DNA of 64,000 nucleotides from UBA2093 sp044340485 (lineage in GTDB: Bacteria; Actinomycetota; Acidimicrobiia; Acidimicrobiales; Ilumatobacteraceae). The notes under the pieces were generated by a model, which was not told where the DNA came from, did not search any database, and saw only the letters and a list, made by a program, of their open reading frames with translations. This document shows positions 34,846-43,816 of this stretch, one piece after another. The DNA lies in contig JBIITN010000009.1 of the NCBI GenBank assembly GCA_044340485.1, forward strand, positions 1-64,000, written 5' to 3'. Position 1 is the stretch's first letter; every line of letters starts with the position of its first letter. The translations under genes were made by a program, and so were the position numbers.

Positions 34846-36014
34846 CGATGCTCGGAGATCGACAACAATTGGCCTACATCGCATCCCAAGCTGCTGATGC
34901 GCGTGTCAATGTTGAACTTGAAACAGAGGGTATGACCCTCAACATCGGGCCGCAGCACCCTGCAACGCACGGAACACTTCGCATCATTGCCCGTCTCGAC
35001 GGTGAACAAGTGGTGTGGGCAGAGCCATCAGCCGGATACATGCACCGCGGTTACGAAAAACTCACCGAAGTTCGCACCTTCCCGCAAGTCACCGCTTTGG
35101 TCAACCGCATCGACTGGTTGGGCAGTTTTGCAAACGAAGTGCCGTTTATCTTGGCCGCCGAAAAGTTGATGGGTGTGGAAGCACCTGCTCGTGCACAACA
35201 CATCCGCACCATTCTTTTTGAACTCTCGCGTATTGCAAACGTGTCACTGTTTTTGGGTGACCTTGGTGTGCAGATGGGTGCTGTTACTCCAGTGTTCATG
35301 GCGTTCCGCGATCGCGAATATGTGTTGAACCTTATTGAAGGTGCAACTGGTGGACGCTTCCACCCGAACTTCGACCGCATCGGTGGATTGAAAGATGATC
35401 TGCCAGCTGGTTGGATCGAGGAGACTCGCAACGTTGTGCGCAAATTACGCAACTTCTGCGATGAGATTGAAGATTTGTTGTTTGGCAATGAAATCTTTCA
35501 GTCACGCACACGAGGCATTGGTGTCATTCCAAAAGAAGTGGCATTGCAGTACGGCTTATCAGGTGCAAACCTTCGCGCAAGCGGAGTGGATTGGGACTTG
35601 CGTCGCGATCAGTCGCTTCCCATGGCATGGGACAAAGCTGACTGGAAAGTATGGACTCATCCAGACGGAGATTCGTTCGCGCGTTGCTGGATTCGTCTGC
35701 AAGAAACACGTGAATCATGCAAGATCGTTGAACAACTCATCGAGACCATCCCGTCTGGTCCGGTGATGACAAAAGTTCCAAAGATCATCAAAGTGCCAGA
35801 AGGCGAAGCATGGGTGTCGACCGAAAATCCACTCGGTGAAATGGGTTACTACGTTGTGTCCAAGGGCGACCTTGGTCCGTTCCGTGTGAAGATTCGTAGC
35901 GCATCGTTCAACAATATTTCAATCACACCATGGCTGTTGAAGGGTGTATACGTACCCGACATCATCACGATCTTGGCCTCGCTGTACTTCATCCTTGGAG
36001 ACATTGATCGTTAA
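34842..36014 (+). CDS. nuoD: NADH-quinone oxidoreductase-type subunit D (complex 2)
   Basis: A 390-residue 49-kDa-family subunit overlapping nuoC by 4 bases (ATGA). GPQHPATHG keeps the quinone-site His. MHRGYEKL places Arg69 where mitochondrial NDUFS2 has Arg85, the residue methylated by NDUFAF7. Twenty-three residues later, the same spacing as Arg85-Tyr108 in bovine NDUFS2, NRIDW has Trp92 in place of the quinone-ligating Tyr. NuoD1 has Thr101 and Tyr124 at the two positions. The rest of the fold (C-terminal SFNNISITPWLLKG...ILGDIDR) is normal, so the change is local to the quinone pocket. Confidence 0.95.
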   Translation: MTMLGDRQQLAYIASQAADARVNVELETEGMTLNIGPQHPATHGTLRIIARLDGEQVVWAEPSAGYMHRGYEKLTEVRTFPQVTALVNRIDWLGSFANEVPFILAAEKLMGVEAPARAQHIRTILFELSRIANVSLFLGDLGVQMGAVTPVFMAFRDREYVLNLIEGATGGRFHPNFDRIGGLKDDLPAGWIEETRNVVRKLRNFCDEIEDLLFGNEIFQSRTRGIGVIPKEVALQYGLSGANLRASGVDWDLRRDQSLPMAWDKADWKVWTHPDGDSFARCWIRLQETRESCKIVEQLIETIPSGPVMTKVPKIIKVPEGEAWVSTENPLGEMGYYVVSKGDLGPFRVKIRSASFNNISITPWLLKGVYVPDIITILASLYFILGDIDR

Positions 36015-37072
36015 TGACCGCAGCGCTTCTTGCTTCTGACCTGCCGTATTGGGTGCAGTCGATTCTCCGCGTTGTCGGAGGGCTCGTTGCTGTTCTCCTA
36101 CCAGCAGGCACGATCGTGTATCTGTTCTTGTTCAAGATGATGTCGTTTATGCAGAGCCGTCTTGGACCAATGGAAGCTGGTCCGTACGGATCACTGCAGT
36201 TGTTTGCTGAAGTTGGTAAGTGGCTACAAAAAGAAGACATTCTCCCAGAGCGAGCAGACAAGTTCATCTTCCGTATTGCACCGCTTATTGTTCTGGCCTC
36301 AACGTTTTTGTTGGTTGTTGTTGTTCCATTTGGCCCTGATGCGTGGTTCACCAATTTTGAAACCGGATTGTTTTACGCACTAGCCGTCGGATCTATTTCG
36401 GTGCTTGGCATATTGATGGCTGGTTGGGCGAGCGCAAACAAGTACTCGTTACTTGGTGGTTTACGTGCTGCTGGTCAGCTGATCGCATACGAACTGCCAA
36501 TGGTTCTTGCAGTTATCGGTGTTGTTATTCAGGCGGGCACCATGAACCTGCAACAGATCGTTGTTGCTCAAAATGCCGGATCAATGTTTGGGTGGGATGG
36601 TCTCGGTAATCCGTACGTTCTCACGCAATTTGTTGCGTTCGGCATTTTCATGATCGCGGTGCAAGCAGAACTCACGCAAACTCCATTCGACATGCCAATT
36701 GCTGAATCAGAACTCGTGTCCGGTTACATGACCGAGTATTCAGGTTTCCGATTCCTCATTTTCTTCATCGGTGAATATGCCACTGCTGGCGTATTTGCGA
36801 TGATCGCATCAATTTTGTTCCTGGGCGGTTGGGGCGTCCCATTCGCATGGTTTGGCTGGACATCAATCGATGACATCGACAATTGGATGAACATCGTTGG
36901 TCCTCTTATTCTTTTCACCAAGATGATTGTTCTCGCGTTCTTCATGATGTGGGTGCGCTTTAGTTACCCGCGTTTCCGTGAAGATCAACTGCAGCGTTTC
37001 GCTTGGAAAGTTCTCATTCCGGTGTCACTCATCAACATCATGGTGACGGCAATCCTGAAAGTGGCAGTCTGA
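36014..37072 (+). CDS. nuoH: NADH-quinone oxidoreductase-type subunit H (complex 2)
   Basis: A 352-residue ND1-family membrane subunit whose ATG overlaps the nuoD stop (TAATG). The first cytoplasmic loop reads MQSRLGPMEAGPYG, with Met53 where most members, including NuoH1, have Asn (GPN). The second loop AELTQTPFDMPIAESELVSGYMTEYSGFRF also diverges from the usual NRPPFD. Both loops line the quinone tunnel, so these changes parallel the unusual NuoD2 pocket. Eight helices are predicted. Confidence 0.94.
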   Translation: MTAALLASDLPYWVQSILRVVGGLVAVLLPAGTIVYLFLFKMMSFMQSRLGPMEAGPYGSLQLFAEVGKWLQKEDILPERADKFIFRIAPLIVLASTFLLVVVVPFGPDAWFTNFETGLFYALAVGSISVLGILMAGWASANKYSLLGGLRAAGQLIAYELPMVLAVIGVVIQAGTMNLQQIVVAQNAGSMFGWDGLGNPYVLTQFVAFGIFMIAVQAELTQTPFDMPIAESELVSGYMTEYSGFRFLIFFIGEYATAGVFAMIASILFLGGWGVPFAWFGWTSIDDIDNWMNIVGPLILFTKMIVLAFFMMWVRFSYPRFREDQLQRFAWKVLIPVSLINIMVTAILKVAV

Positions 37073-37563
37073 TGGCAAAAGTTCCCGGTCTGATCAAAGG
37101 TCTCGGCGTCACGCTTGGCACGTTCAAGCGCACCGTGCAAAACGGCGCCGACACCGTGCAGTATCCGCACGAAAAAGAAAGCCCGCCAATTCGTGCTCGT
37201 GGTGTTATCGCATTGCACGAAGGAAACTGCACATCGTGCATGTTGTGTGCACGTTCGTGTCCCGATTGGTGTATTTACATTGAAGGCCACAAAGAGTTAG
37301 CGCCGCCCCGTCGCGCCGGTGGTGCACCGCGAAAAGTTAACAAACTTGATCGTTTCGACATCGATTACGCACTTTGCATGTATTGCGGTATTTGCGTTGA
37401 AGTGTGTCCGTTCGATGCGTTGTTCTGGAGCCCTGAGTATGAGTACTCAGAACCCCGCATTGCCGATTTGTTGCACGACAAAGTGAAGTTGGGCGAGTGG
37501 ATGGAGACCGTTCCTGAAGCTCCAGATCTTGAAGCTGGCGCAGACAAGAAGGGCAAGAAGTAG
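37072..37563 (+). CDS. nuoI: NADH-quinone oxidoreductase-type subunit I (complex 2)
   Basis: ATG 37072 overlaps the nuoH stop by one base and gives 163 residues; an earlier ORF start lies inside nuoH. Both [4Fe-4S] motifs are complete: Cys53, 56, 59, 63 and Cys102, 105, 108, 112. In a complex lacking NuoE, F and G, NuoI is the likely entry point for electrons from a soluble donor such as ferredoxin, as in photosynthetic NDH-1. nuoJ follows with no gap. Confidence 0.94.
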   Translation: MAKVPGLIKGLGVTLGTFKRTVQNGADTVQYPHEKESPPIRARGVIALHEGNCTSCMLCARSCPDWCIYIEGHKELAPPRRAGGAPRKVNKLDRFDIDYALCMYCGICVEVCPFDALFWSPEYEYSEPRIADLLHDKVKLGEWMETVPEAPDLEAGADKKGKK

Positions 37564-38076
37564 ATGATCGCATCTGACGTACTTGTTGCTCAGAACATTG
37601 GGTTTGGCATCATTGCTGCAGTGATGATTGTCGCCGCTTTGCGCGTTGTGACCTCTCGCAATGTTGTGCACGCTGCACTGTGGTTGGTGCTCGTTCTTGC
37701 AGGTATCGCGGCTCAGTACATCTTGTTGGCTGCTGAGTTTGTCGCTGTCACACAAGTTCTCGTCTACATCGGTGCTGTGATGGTGCTGTTTCTTTTCGGA
37801 ACAATGCTCACCCGTGCACGTATTGGCGGCGAAACAAATCTCGATAACCACAACTGGTTTATCAGCATTCCGATTGCAGTGATTCTGCTTGCAGCGATGC
37901 TGTATGCGCTAGCCGATGGTTTTGGTAATGAGAAGTTGCCACAAGACACCACTCCCGTGAGCGTGCAGCAAGTATCGGACTCAATCTTTGGACCCTACTT
38001 GTTGCCGTTTTGGGCTCTGTCATTTGTGTTGTTAGCCGCCGTTATCGGCGCAATTGTTTTGGCACGGAAGGACTGA
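37564..38076 (+). CDS. nuoJ: NADH-quinone oxidoreductase-type subunit J (complex 2)
   Basis: A 170-residue ND6-family membrane subunit beginning directly after the nuoI stop. VTQVLVYIGAVMVLFLFGTML is the conserved pi-bulge helix. Five helices are predicted; the loop after helix 4 is shorter than in NuoJ1. Confidence 0.94.
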   Translation: MIASDVLVAQNIGFGIIAAVMIVAALRVVTSRNVVHAALWLVLVLAGIAAQYILLAAEFVAVTQVLVYIGAVMVLFLFGTMLTRARIGGETNLDNHNWFISIPIAVILLAAMLYALADGFGNEKLPQDTTPVSVQQVSDSIFGPYLLPFWALSFVLLAAVIGAIVLARKD

Positions 38077-38080
38077 TCAC

Positions 38081-38380
38081 ATGTTGCTGAATCAGTTCCT
38101 CTTTCTTGGTGCTGTCCTTTTTTGCATTGGCGTGTACGGCGTTATCACGCGTCGCAACGCTGTAATGGTGCTGATGTCGATTGAGCTCATTTTGAACTCT
38201 GTCAACATCAACCTCATCGCTTTCTCATTGCGAAACGGTTCGGTCGACGGACATGTGTTTGCCTTGTATGTCATCGCAGTTGCGGCGGCAGAAGTTGGTG
38301 TCGGATTGGCAATGGTCTTGCTGGTGTATCGCAACCGTCGATCCATCGCACTTGATGAACTCGCAGGGATGAAGGGCTAA
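38081..38380 (+). CDS. nuoK: NADH-quinone oxidoreductase-type subunit K (complex 2)
   Basis: ATG 38081 is chosen because GGAAGGA lies about 8 bases upstream; it yields 99 residues with the normal N-terminus MLLNQFLFLGAVLF. An in-frame start at 38054 lies inside nuoJ. Three helices with the proton-path glutamates in LMSIELILNSVNIN and VAAAEVGVGLAM are present. Confidence 0.94.
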   Translation: MLLNQFLFLGAVLFCIGVYGVITRRNAVMVLMSIELILNSVNINLIAFSLRNGSVDGHVFALYVIAVAAAEVGVGLAMVLLVYRNRRSIALDELAGMKG

Positions 38381-38384
38381 CCCC

Positions 38385-40736
38385 ATGTTTGGTGCAGAGT
38401 CAACAGGCGTGGCAGAGCTCGTGCAAGCATCCGGGTGGTTCCTAGAGAACGCCTGGATCATTCCGATCATCCCTGCAGTTGCGTTCTTTTTAATCATCTT
38501 CTTTGGCAAGAAGATGCCAATGAAGGGCGCCGAGCTGGGCATTTTGTCGATGCTCGCAACGTTGTTTTTCTCTGCAATGGCGGGGTGGCAATGGATTGAC
38601 GCGGTGAACTCCGCACCAGAGGGTGCTGCCATGGCGCCTGTCATCAAGTCGTGGACATGGTGGACTACTGGTGGTTTTGATTTCACCATTGGTCAGCACA
38701 TGGACGGTTTGTCACTCACTGTTCTCATTGTTGTTGCATTCATTTCCACACTGGTGCAGATCTATTCGGTCGAATACCTACACGGCGATCGTCGCTACAC
38801 ACACTTCTTTGCAGCATTGACATTGTTCTCAGCGGGCATGATGAACATGGTTATTGCCGACAACATGTTGCAGCTCATCTTCGGATGGGAAATCATGGGT
38901 CTGTGTTCGTTCATGTTGATCGGACATTGGTGGGAAGATGGCGCCAATAGTCGCGCCGCGCTCAAAGCGTTCTTCACCACCCGCACCGGCGATGTCGGAC
39001 TTCTCGTTGGTACCTCGGTGTTGTTCTTTGCGGCAAATGACTGGACACAAAAAACACTCGGTGTATCCGGTTTCTCCATTCGCGGCATCTCTGCGTGGGC
39101 ACTGTCGGGCGATCCAAGCAGTGCAGCAATCACCGTTGCAGCAGTCGCATTGTTTATCGCATGTATTGGCAAGAGTGGTCAGTTCCCGCTTCACACATGG
39201 TTGCCAGACGCCATGGCTGGTCCAACCCCTGTTAGTTCGCTCCTTCACTCATCAACGATGGTTGTTGCTGGCGTGTTCTTGGTGGCACGTCTTTACCCAG
39301 TGTTCTGGGAAGGCCTCAACATCACCGGTTCAAGTTTCAACTTGATCGTGATAATTGGCGGTATCACAATCCTTATCGCAGCGGCACTTGCGTTCGTGCA
39401 AAACGACATCAAGAAGGTGCTCGCGTACTCAACTGTCAGCCAGTTGGGGTACATGATGATGGGTCTTGGCGCTGGTGCATGGTTGCCGGCGGTATTCCAC
39501 ATCTTTACTCACGCGTTCTTCAAAGCATGTTTGTTCTTGGCTGCGGGTTCCATCAGCCACAGCGCATCGCATCACTCGTTCGACATGAAAAAAGACATGG
39601 GTGGTTTGCGCAAGTTCATGCCGATCACTTTCACAACGTGGATCATCAGCACACTCGCGTTGTGTGGTGTGTTCCCATTGTCAGGCTTTTTCTCAAAAGA
39701 CGAAATCATCGACAACGTTGGGCACAACGGTTACACCCTGTTCATGATCATCGGCTTGGTAGGTGCATTCCTCACCGCCGCATACATGACACGCGCCACG
39801 TATCTCACCTTCTTTGGTTCACCACGTGGTGCCGCAGCTGGCGAACATCATGATGATGGACATGCAACACACGATGCACATGCATCACATGACGTACACG
39901 ATTCACACGACACACACGACACACACGATGCACACGCATCTCATGGTCCGCGCGAGTCGGGTCCACTTATCACTATCCCACTTGTTATCTTGGCCACTCT
40001 TGCAATCGGTGCAGGCTTCTTGAACGCCACGCCTTTTGGTCCGGGCTGGGAAAACATGAAGAAGTGGGTCGAGCCAAGTGGCGCGGTGGTGAGCACTACT
40101 GGCATCGAAGAAGCACATGGTGGAGCTGGCGAATCCCGCATTGTCGCGATTATGCCGCAGGCCGAAGAGGGTGGCTACAGCTCACCGTGTGGCAAAGAAA
40201 CACCAACCGATGGCATTTGTTATGCACCATCGATCAGCCACGCCAAGTTCAAGTGGTCAAAAGGCGCATTGTCGCTTGCCATCGTGTTTGCCGGAATGTT
40301 GGTGAGCTGGTTCTTGTCGGTTCAAGTGTTTGAACGCAAGAACCGCGCGCTTGCTGGTCTTACCAAGCGCAACAAGTTGTTGGGTGCAGGTCACTCATTC
40401 TTGGTGAACAAGTACTACCTAGATCACCTCTACGAAAAAGTTATTGTTCGCGCCGTCGCATATCCCATTGCACGTGGCGCGTATTGGTTTAACCAAAAGA
40501 TCCTCGACGGCATTGTGAACGGCACTGGTATTTCCGTTCGCAACACCTCGCGGTGGGTATATCGCAACGTTGACCAGCGAGTGGTCGACGGAGCAGTGAA
40601 TGGCTCGGGCGCTGCAGCACAGGGTGCTGGTTCGGCGCTTCGTCCCGTTCAATCCGGAAAAGTCAGTCAATACGGAGCACTGTTGTTCGGCGCAGCCGCC
40701 ATCGGTGCTCTTGTCCTAGTCATCATCAATACCTGA
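38385..40736 (+). CDS. nuoL: NADH-quinone oxidoreductase-type subunit L with His-rich insert (complex 2)
   Basis: A 783-residue ND5-family subunit, 147 residues longer than NuoL1. The antiporter core is intact: IFGWEIMGLCSFMLIGHWW with its Glu, GKSGQFPLHTWLPDAMAGPTPVSSLLHSSTMV, and NDIKKVLAYSTVSQLGYM. The extra length is mainly a hydrophilic stretch around residues 484-610. It begins with a His-rich run (12 His in residues 488-520, ten of them exactly every third residue from 493) and later contains two Cys (in SPCGKETPTDGICY). The lateral helix and C-terminal repeats VDGAVNGSG are present. Confidence 0.94.
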   Translation: MFGAESTGVAELVQASGWFLENAWIIPIIPAVAFFLIIFFGKKMPMKGAELGILSMLATLFFSAMAGWQWIDAVNSAPEGAAMAPVIKSWTWWTTGGFDFTIGQHMDGLSLTVLIVVAFISTLVQIYSVEYLHGDRRYTHFFAALTLFSAGMMNMVIADNMLQLIFGWEIMGLCSFMLIGHWWEDGANSRAALKAFFTTRTGDVGLLVGTSVLFFAANDWTQKTLGVSGFSIRGISAWALSGDPSSAAITVAAVALFIACIGKSGQFPLHTWLPDAMAGPTPVSSLLHSSTMVVAGVFLVARLYPVFWEGLNITGSSFNLIVIIGGITILIAAALAFVQNDIKKVLAYSTVSQLGYMMMGLGAGAWLPAVFHIFTHAFFKACLFLAAGSISHSASHHSFDMKKDMGGLRKFMPITFTTWIISTLALCGVFPLSGFFSKDEIIDNVGHNGYTLFMIIGLVGAFLTAAYMTRATYLTFFGSPRGAAAGEHHDDGHATHDAHASHDVHDSHDTHDTHDAHASHGPRESGPLITIPLVILATLAIGAGFLNATPFGPGWENMKKWVEPSGAVVSTTGIEEAHGGAGESRIVAIMPQAEEGGYSSPCGKETPTDGICYAPSISHAKFKWSKGALSLAIVFAGMLVSWFLSVQVFERKNRALAGLTKRNKLLGAGHSFLVNKYYLDHLYEKVIVRAVAYPIARGAYWFNQKILDGIVNGTGISVRNTSRWVYRNVDQRVVDGAVNGSGAAAQGAGSALRPVQSGKVSQYGALLFGAAAIGALVLVIINT

Positions 40737-40750
40737 GGGAGCACGTAGGA

Positions 40751-42301
40751 ATGGAAGTCCTCCGCGACCACAACTGGGTCCTATCAGTCGGCACTTTTTT
40801 GCCGTTGGCAGGTGTCCTCATCATGCTCTTCATCCCGAAGCGCGAAGAAACACTGCACAAGGCGATTGCTCTTGTGACGGCATTGGCAACTCTCGGAGTG
40901 GGCATCTTTACGTTGCTCCAGTTCGACTATGACAAAGCCGGCAGCATGCAGTTCGTTGCACAGACTGAGTGGATCTCAGTCATTAAGTCGACGTACTTCA
41001 TCGGCATCGATGGCATTGCGTTACCGCTGTACATCTTGTCGATGGTCATCACTGTTTTGGTGATGATCTACAGCTGGAATCATGTGCCTGCGCCAGGGAA
41101 TCCGAAGGCGTTCTTTATCTTGATGCTCGTCTTGCAGACCGGTATGGCCGGAAGCTTCATGGCACAAGACCTCATTCTGTTCTTTGTGTTCTTCGAATTG
41201 GTGCTCTTGCCGATGTATTTCATGATCGGTGTGTGGGGTGGCGAAAACCGTCAGTATGCATCGCTCAAGTTCTTCTTGTACACCATGTTCGGATCAGCGC
41301 TCATGTTGGTTGCGTTCCTCGCATTGTTCTTCAAGACCGGTGCAGAAAGTTTTGCAATTCCGTACTTGGTGGAAAATGGTGGCGCGATCGCAAAGAACAC
41401 GCAGGTGTGGATCTTTGCGGGAATGTTCATTGGTTTTGCCGTCAAGGTGCCGATGTTCCCATTCCATACATGGTTGCCAGATGCCCACACGCAAGCACCA
41501 ACTCAAGGTTCGGTGATCTTGGCAGCAGTCTTGCTGAAGTTGGGAACATACGGCTTTATTCGAATTGCAATTCCAGTCCTGCCTGACGCAGCACGAGAAT
41601 GGGCACCGTGGATCGGACTGCTCGCGGTGATCGGCATTATTTACGGTGCGCTCGGATGTCTTGCACAAACCGACATGAAGCGACTCATCGCGTTCTCGTC
41701 GGTTGCGCACATGGGTTTTGTGATGCTTGGTATTTCCACGCTCACTCCATTTGGTGTGAACGCTGCGGTATTTGGCATGGTTGCACACGGTCTCATCACT
41801 GGCATGTTGTTCTTTGTCGCAGGAAGTGTGAAAGAGCGTTATCACACGCTCGAGATCGCACGTCTCAGTGGCTTGTTGAAGCAACTTCCAAAACTTGGAT
41901 GGATCATGGGATTTTGTGCGATGGCATCGCTCGGACTTCCCGGTCTTGCAGGTTTCTGGGGTGAATTCCCCGCGATCTTGTCGGCGTACCAACCTGCACC
42001 GGGACTATCTGAAGAAGTGTTCCGCGTCTACATGGTTGTCGCAGCAGTCGGAACAGTGCTCGCGGCTGCGTACTTGTTGTGGCTCTACCAGCGCACGGCG
42101 TTTGGTGAACCATCGGAAGAGTTCTCGGGTCATGGTCACGGTCACGATGATCACGACGACATGCACGACGTCAACATCTACGAGTGGATTGCATGGTCGC
42201 CACTTTTGATTTCCATTGTGTTGTTTGGTGTGTACCCGCATCTTCTTTTCAAAGTCATCGACCCTGCTGTGGTCAACACCTTGCAGGCATTCGGAGGCTG
42301 A
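40751..42301 (+). CDS. nuoM: NADH-quinone oxidoreductase-type subunit M (complex 2)
   Basis: A 516-residue ND4-family antiporter-like subunit. FELVLLPMYFMIGVWG carries the key Glu, and KVPMFPFHTWLPDAHTQAPTQGSVI and QTDMKRLIAFSSVAHMG are typical. Near the C-terminus (about residues 456-470) a hydrophilic loop GHGHGHDDHDDMHD adds a second His-rich patch in this complex. GGGAG and AGGA upstream support ATG 40751. nuoN starts 3 bases after the stop. Confidence 0.95.
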   Translation: MEVLRDHNWVLSVGTFLPLAGVLIMLFIPKREETLHKAIALVTALATLGVGIFTLLQFDYDKAGSMQFVAQTEWISVIKSTYFIGIDGIALPLYILSMVITVLVMIYSWNHVPAPGNPKAFFILMLVLQTGMAGSFMAQDLILFFVFFELVLLPMYFMIGVWGGENRQYASLKFFLYTMFGSALMLVAFLALFFKTGAESFAIPYLVENGGAIAKNTQVWIFAGMFIGFAVKVPMFPFHTWLPDAHTQAPTQGSVILAAVLLKLGTYGFIRIAIPVLPDAAREWAPWIGLLAVIGIIYGALGCLAQTDMKRLIAFSSVAHMGFVMLGISTLTPFGVNAAVFGMVAHGLITGMLFFVAGSVKERYHTLEIARLSGLLKQLPKLGWIMGFCAMASLGLPGLAGFWGEFPAILSAYQPAPGLSEEVFRVYMVVAAVGTVLAAAYLLWLYQRTAFGEPSEEFSGHGHGHDDHDDMHDVNIYEWIAWSPLLISIVLFGVYPHLLFKVIDPAVVNTLQAFGG

Positions 42302-42304
42302 CCG

Positions 42305-43816
42305 GTGCTTGCAACGCTTTTAGCTAGTGACTGGGTGTCGCCGACAGTCGACTACCACGCGATCGCACCCGAGATTGTTCTCGCAGGTGGAATTGTCGTG
42401 GTGCTCTTGCTCGATTTGTTTTTGGCAGACCACAACAAGTGGATACTTGCTCCGGTCACTGGCTTTACGTTGCTCGGTGCATTTATTCCGGTTCTCACAC
42501 TTGCGTTGAGCGATGAAGGCACTCGGAGTTTGTTCGACGGCAGATATGTCGTCGATGACTTCAGTCTTGTATTAAAAGGTTTGTTCCTGCTTGCGGGCTA
42601 CGTCATTATTTTGTTGTCCTCTGATTACATCAGAGAAGGCGAGTATTACGAAGGTGAGTATTGGTTTCTCATGCTCAGCAGCCTCCTCGGCATGGTCATG
42701 ATGACGTCTAGTCGCGACCTCATTTCCATCTTTATTGCACTTGAGTTCTTGTCAATTCCGGCCTACATGATGGCAGCATGGCGCAAGCGCGATATCAAGA
42801 GCAATGAAGCGGGTGTGAAGTACTTCCTTCTCGGCGTCTTCGCATCTGCGATTTTGCTGTACGGCATGTCGTTGTTGTACGGCATTTCAAATTCAACGAA
42901 ACTGACCGACATCGCCATCTATCTTGGTGATGACCTCACCGCAATCCGCGCACTTGCTGTTGTGTTTGTGGTGTTTGGCTTTGCCTTCAAGATCTCGGCA
43001 GTTCCGTTCCACTCGTGGGCCCCCGATGCGTATCAAGGAGCACCAACTCCCGTTACCGCGTTCTTATCTGTCGCTTCAAAGGCGGCAGGTTTCGTGGCCA
43101 TGGTGGTCGTGGTGTATCTCGCCTTCCCAGGCTCAAAAGACGTGTGGCAACCAGTGTTTTGGATTCTCGCTGCACTCACGATGACAGTGGGCAACCTGCT
43201 CGCGCTGAAGCAAACAAATATCGTGCGCATGTTGGCGTATTCATCCATCAGCCAAGGTGGATTCATCCTTATGCCTCTTGCTGTTGCTGGTGAAACTCCC
43301 GCTGCAGCAAACGATGCACTTCGCGCAGTCGTGACGTATTTGATTGTCTATGCAGCCACCAACTTGGGTGTATTTGCTGTGGTCATCGCGGTCAGTCGCA
43401 AAACACGCAGTGGTGAGATTTCCTCGTACGGCGGATTGTTCTCATACGCACCTGGTCTCGCTGCACTAATGACAATCTTTATGGCGTCACTAGCTGGCAT
43501 CCCGCCGCTTGGTGGCTGGATTGGTAAATTCGCATCGTTCCAAGCACTTATTTCAGCGGGAACCAATTGGGGTTACGCACTAGCAGTCATCGGCGCAGTG
43601 AACTCGATGATCGCATTTGGCTACTACGGCAACATTATGCGCGAAATGTGGATGCGTCCCGTTCCAGACGGTGACACCACTCCTGTGCGCGTACAACCAG
43701 CACTTGTTGTTGCACTTGCCATCACTGGCATCGCCACTCTTGCATTGGGTGTGTTGCCAGGTGTTGTTCTTCACTTTGGCGATCTCGCTTCGTTGACCAG
43801 TGCCATCGGCGGCTGA
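42305..43816 (+). CDS. nuoN: NADH-quinone oxidoreductase-type subunit N (complex 2)
   Basis: A 503-residue ND2-family subunit starting at GTG 42305 and last nuo gene of the cluster. IFIALEFLSIPAYMMAAWRKRD and FKISAVPFHSWAPDAYQGAPTPVTAFLS are typical. Its 3' end overlaps the methyltransferase gene by 17 bases, so that gene is almost certainly co-transcribed. Confidence 0.95.
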   Translation: MLATLLASDWVSPTVDYHAIAPEIVLAGGIVVVLLLDLFLADHNKWILAPVTGFTLLGAFIPVLTLALSDEGTRSLFDGRYVVDDFSLVLKGLFLLAGYVIILLSSDYIREGEYYEGEYWFLMLSSLLGMVMMTSSRDLISIFIALEFLSIPAYMMAAWRKRDIKSNEAGVKYFLLGVFASAILLYGMSLLYGISNSTKLTDIAIYLGDDLTAIRALAVVFVVFGFAFKISAVPFHSWAPDAYQGAPTPVTAFLSVASKAAGFVAMVVVVYLAFPGSKDVWQPVFWILAALTMTVGNLLALKQTNIVRMLAYSSISQGGFILMPLAVAGETPAAANDALRAVVTYLIVYAATNLGVFAVVIAVSRKTRSGEISSYGGLFSYAPGLAALMTIFMASLAGIPPLGGWIGKFASFQALISAGTNWGYALAVIGAVNSMIAFGYYGNIMREMWMRPVPDGDTTPVRVQPALVVALAITGIATLALGVLPGVVLHFGDLASLTSAIGG

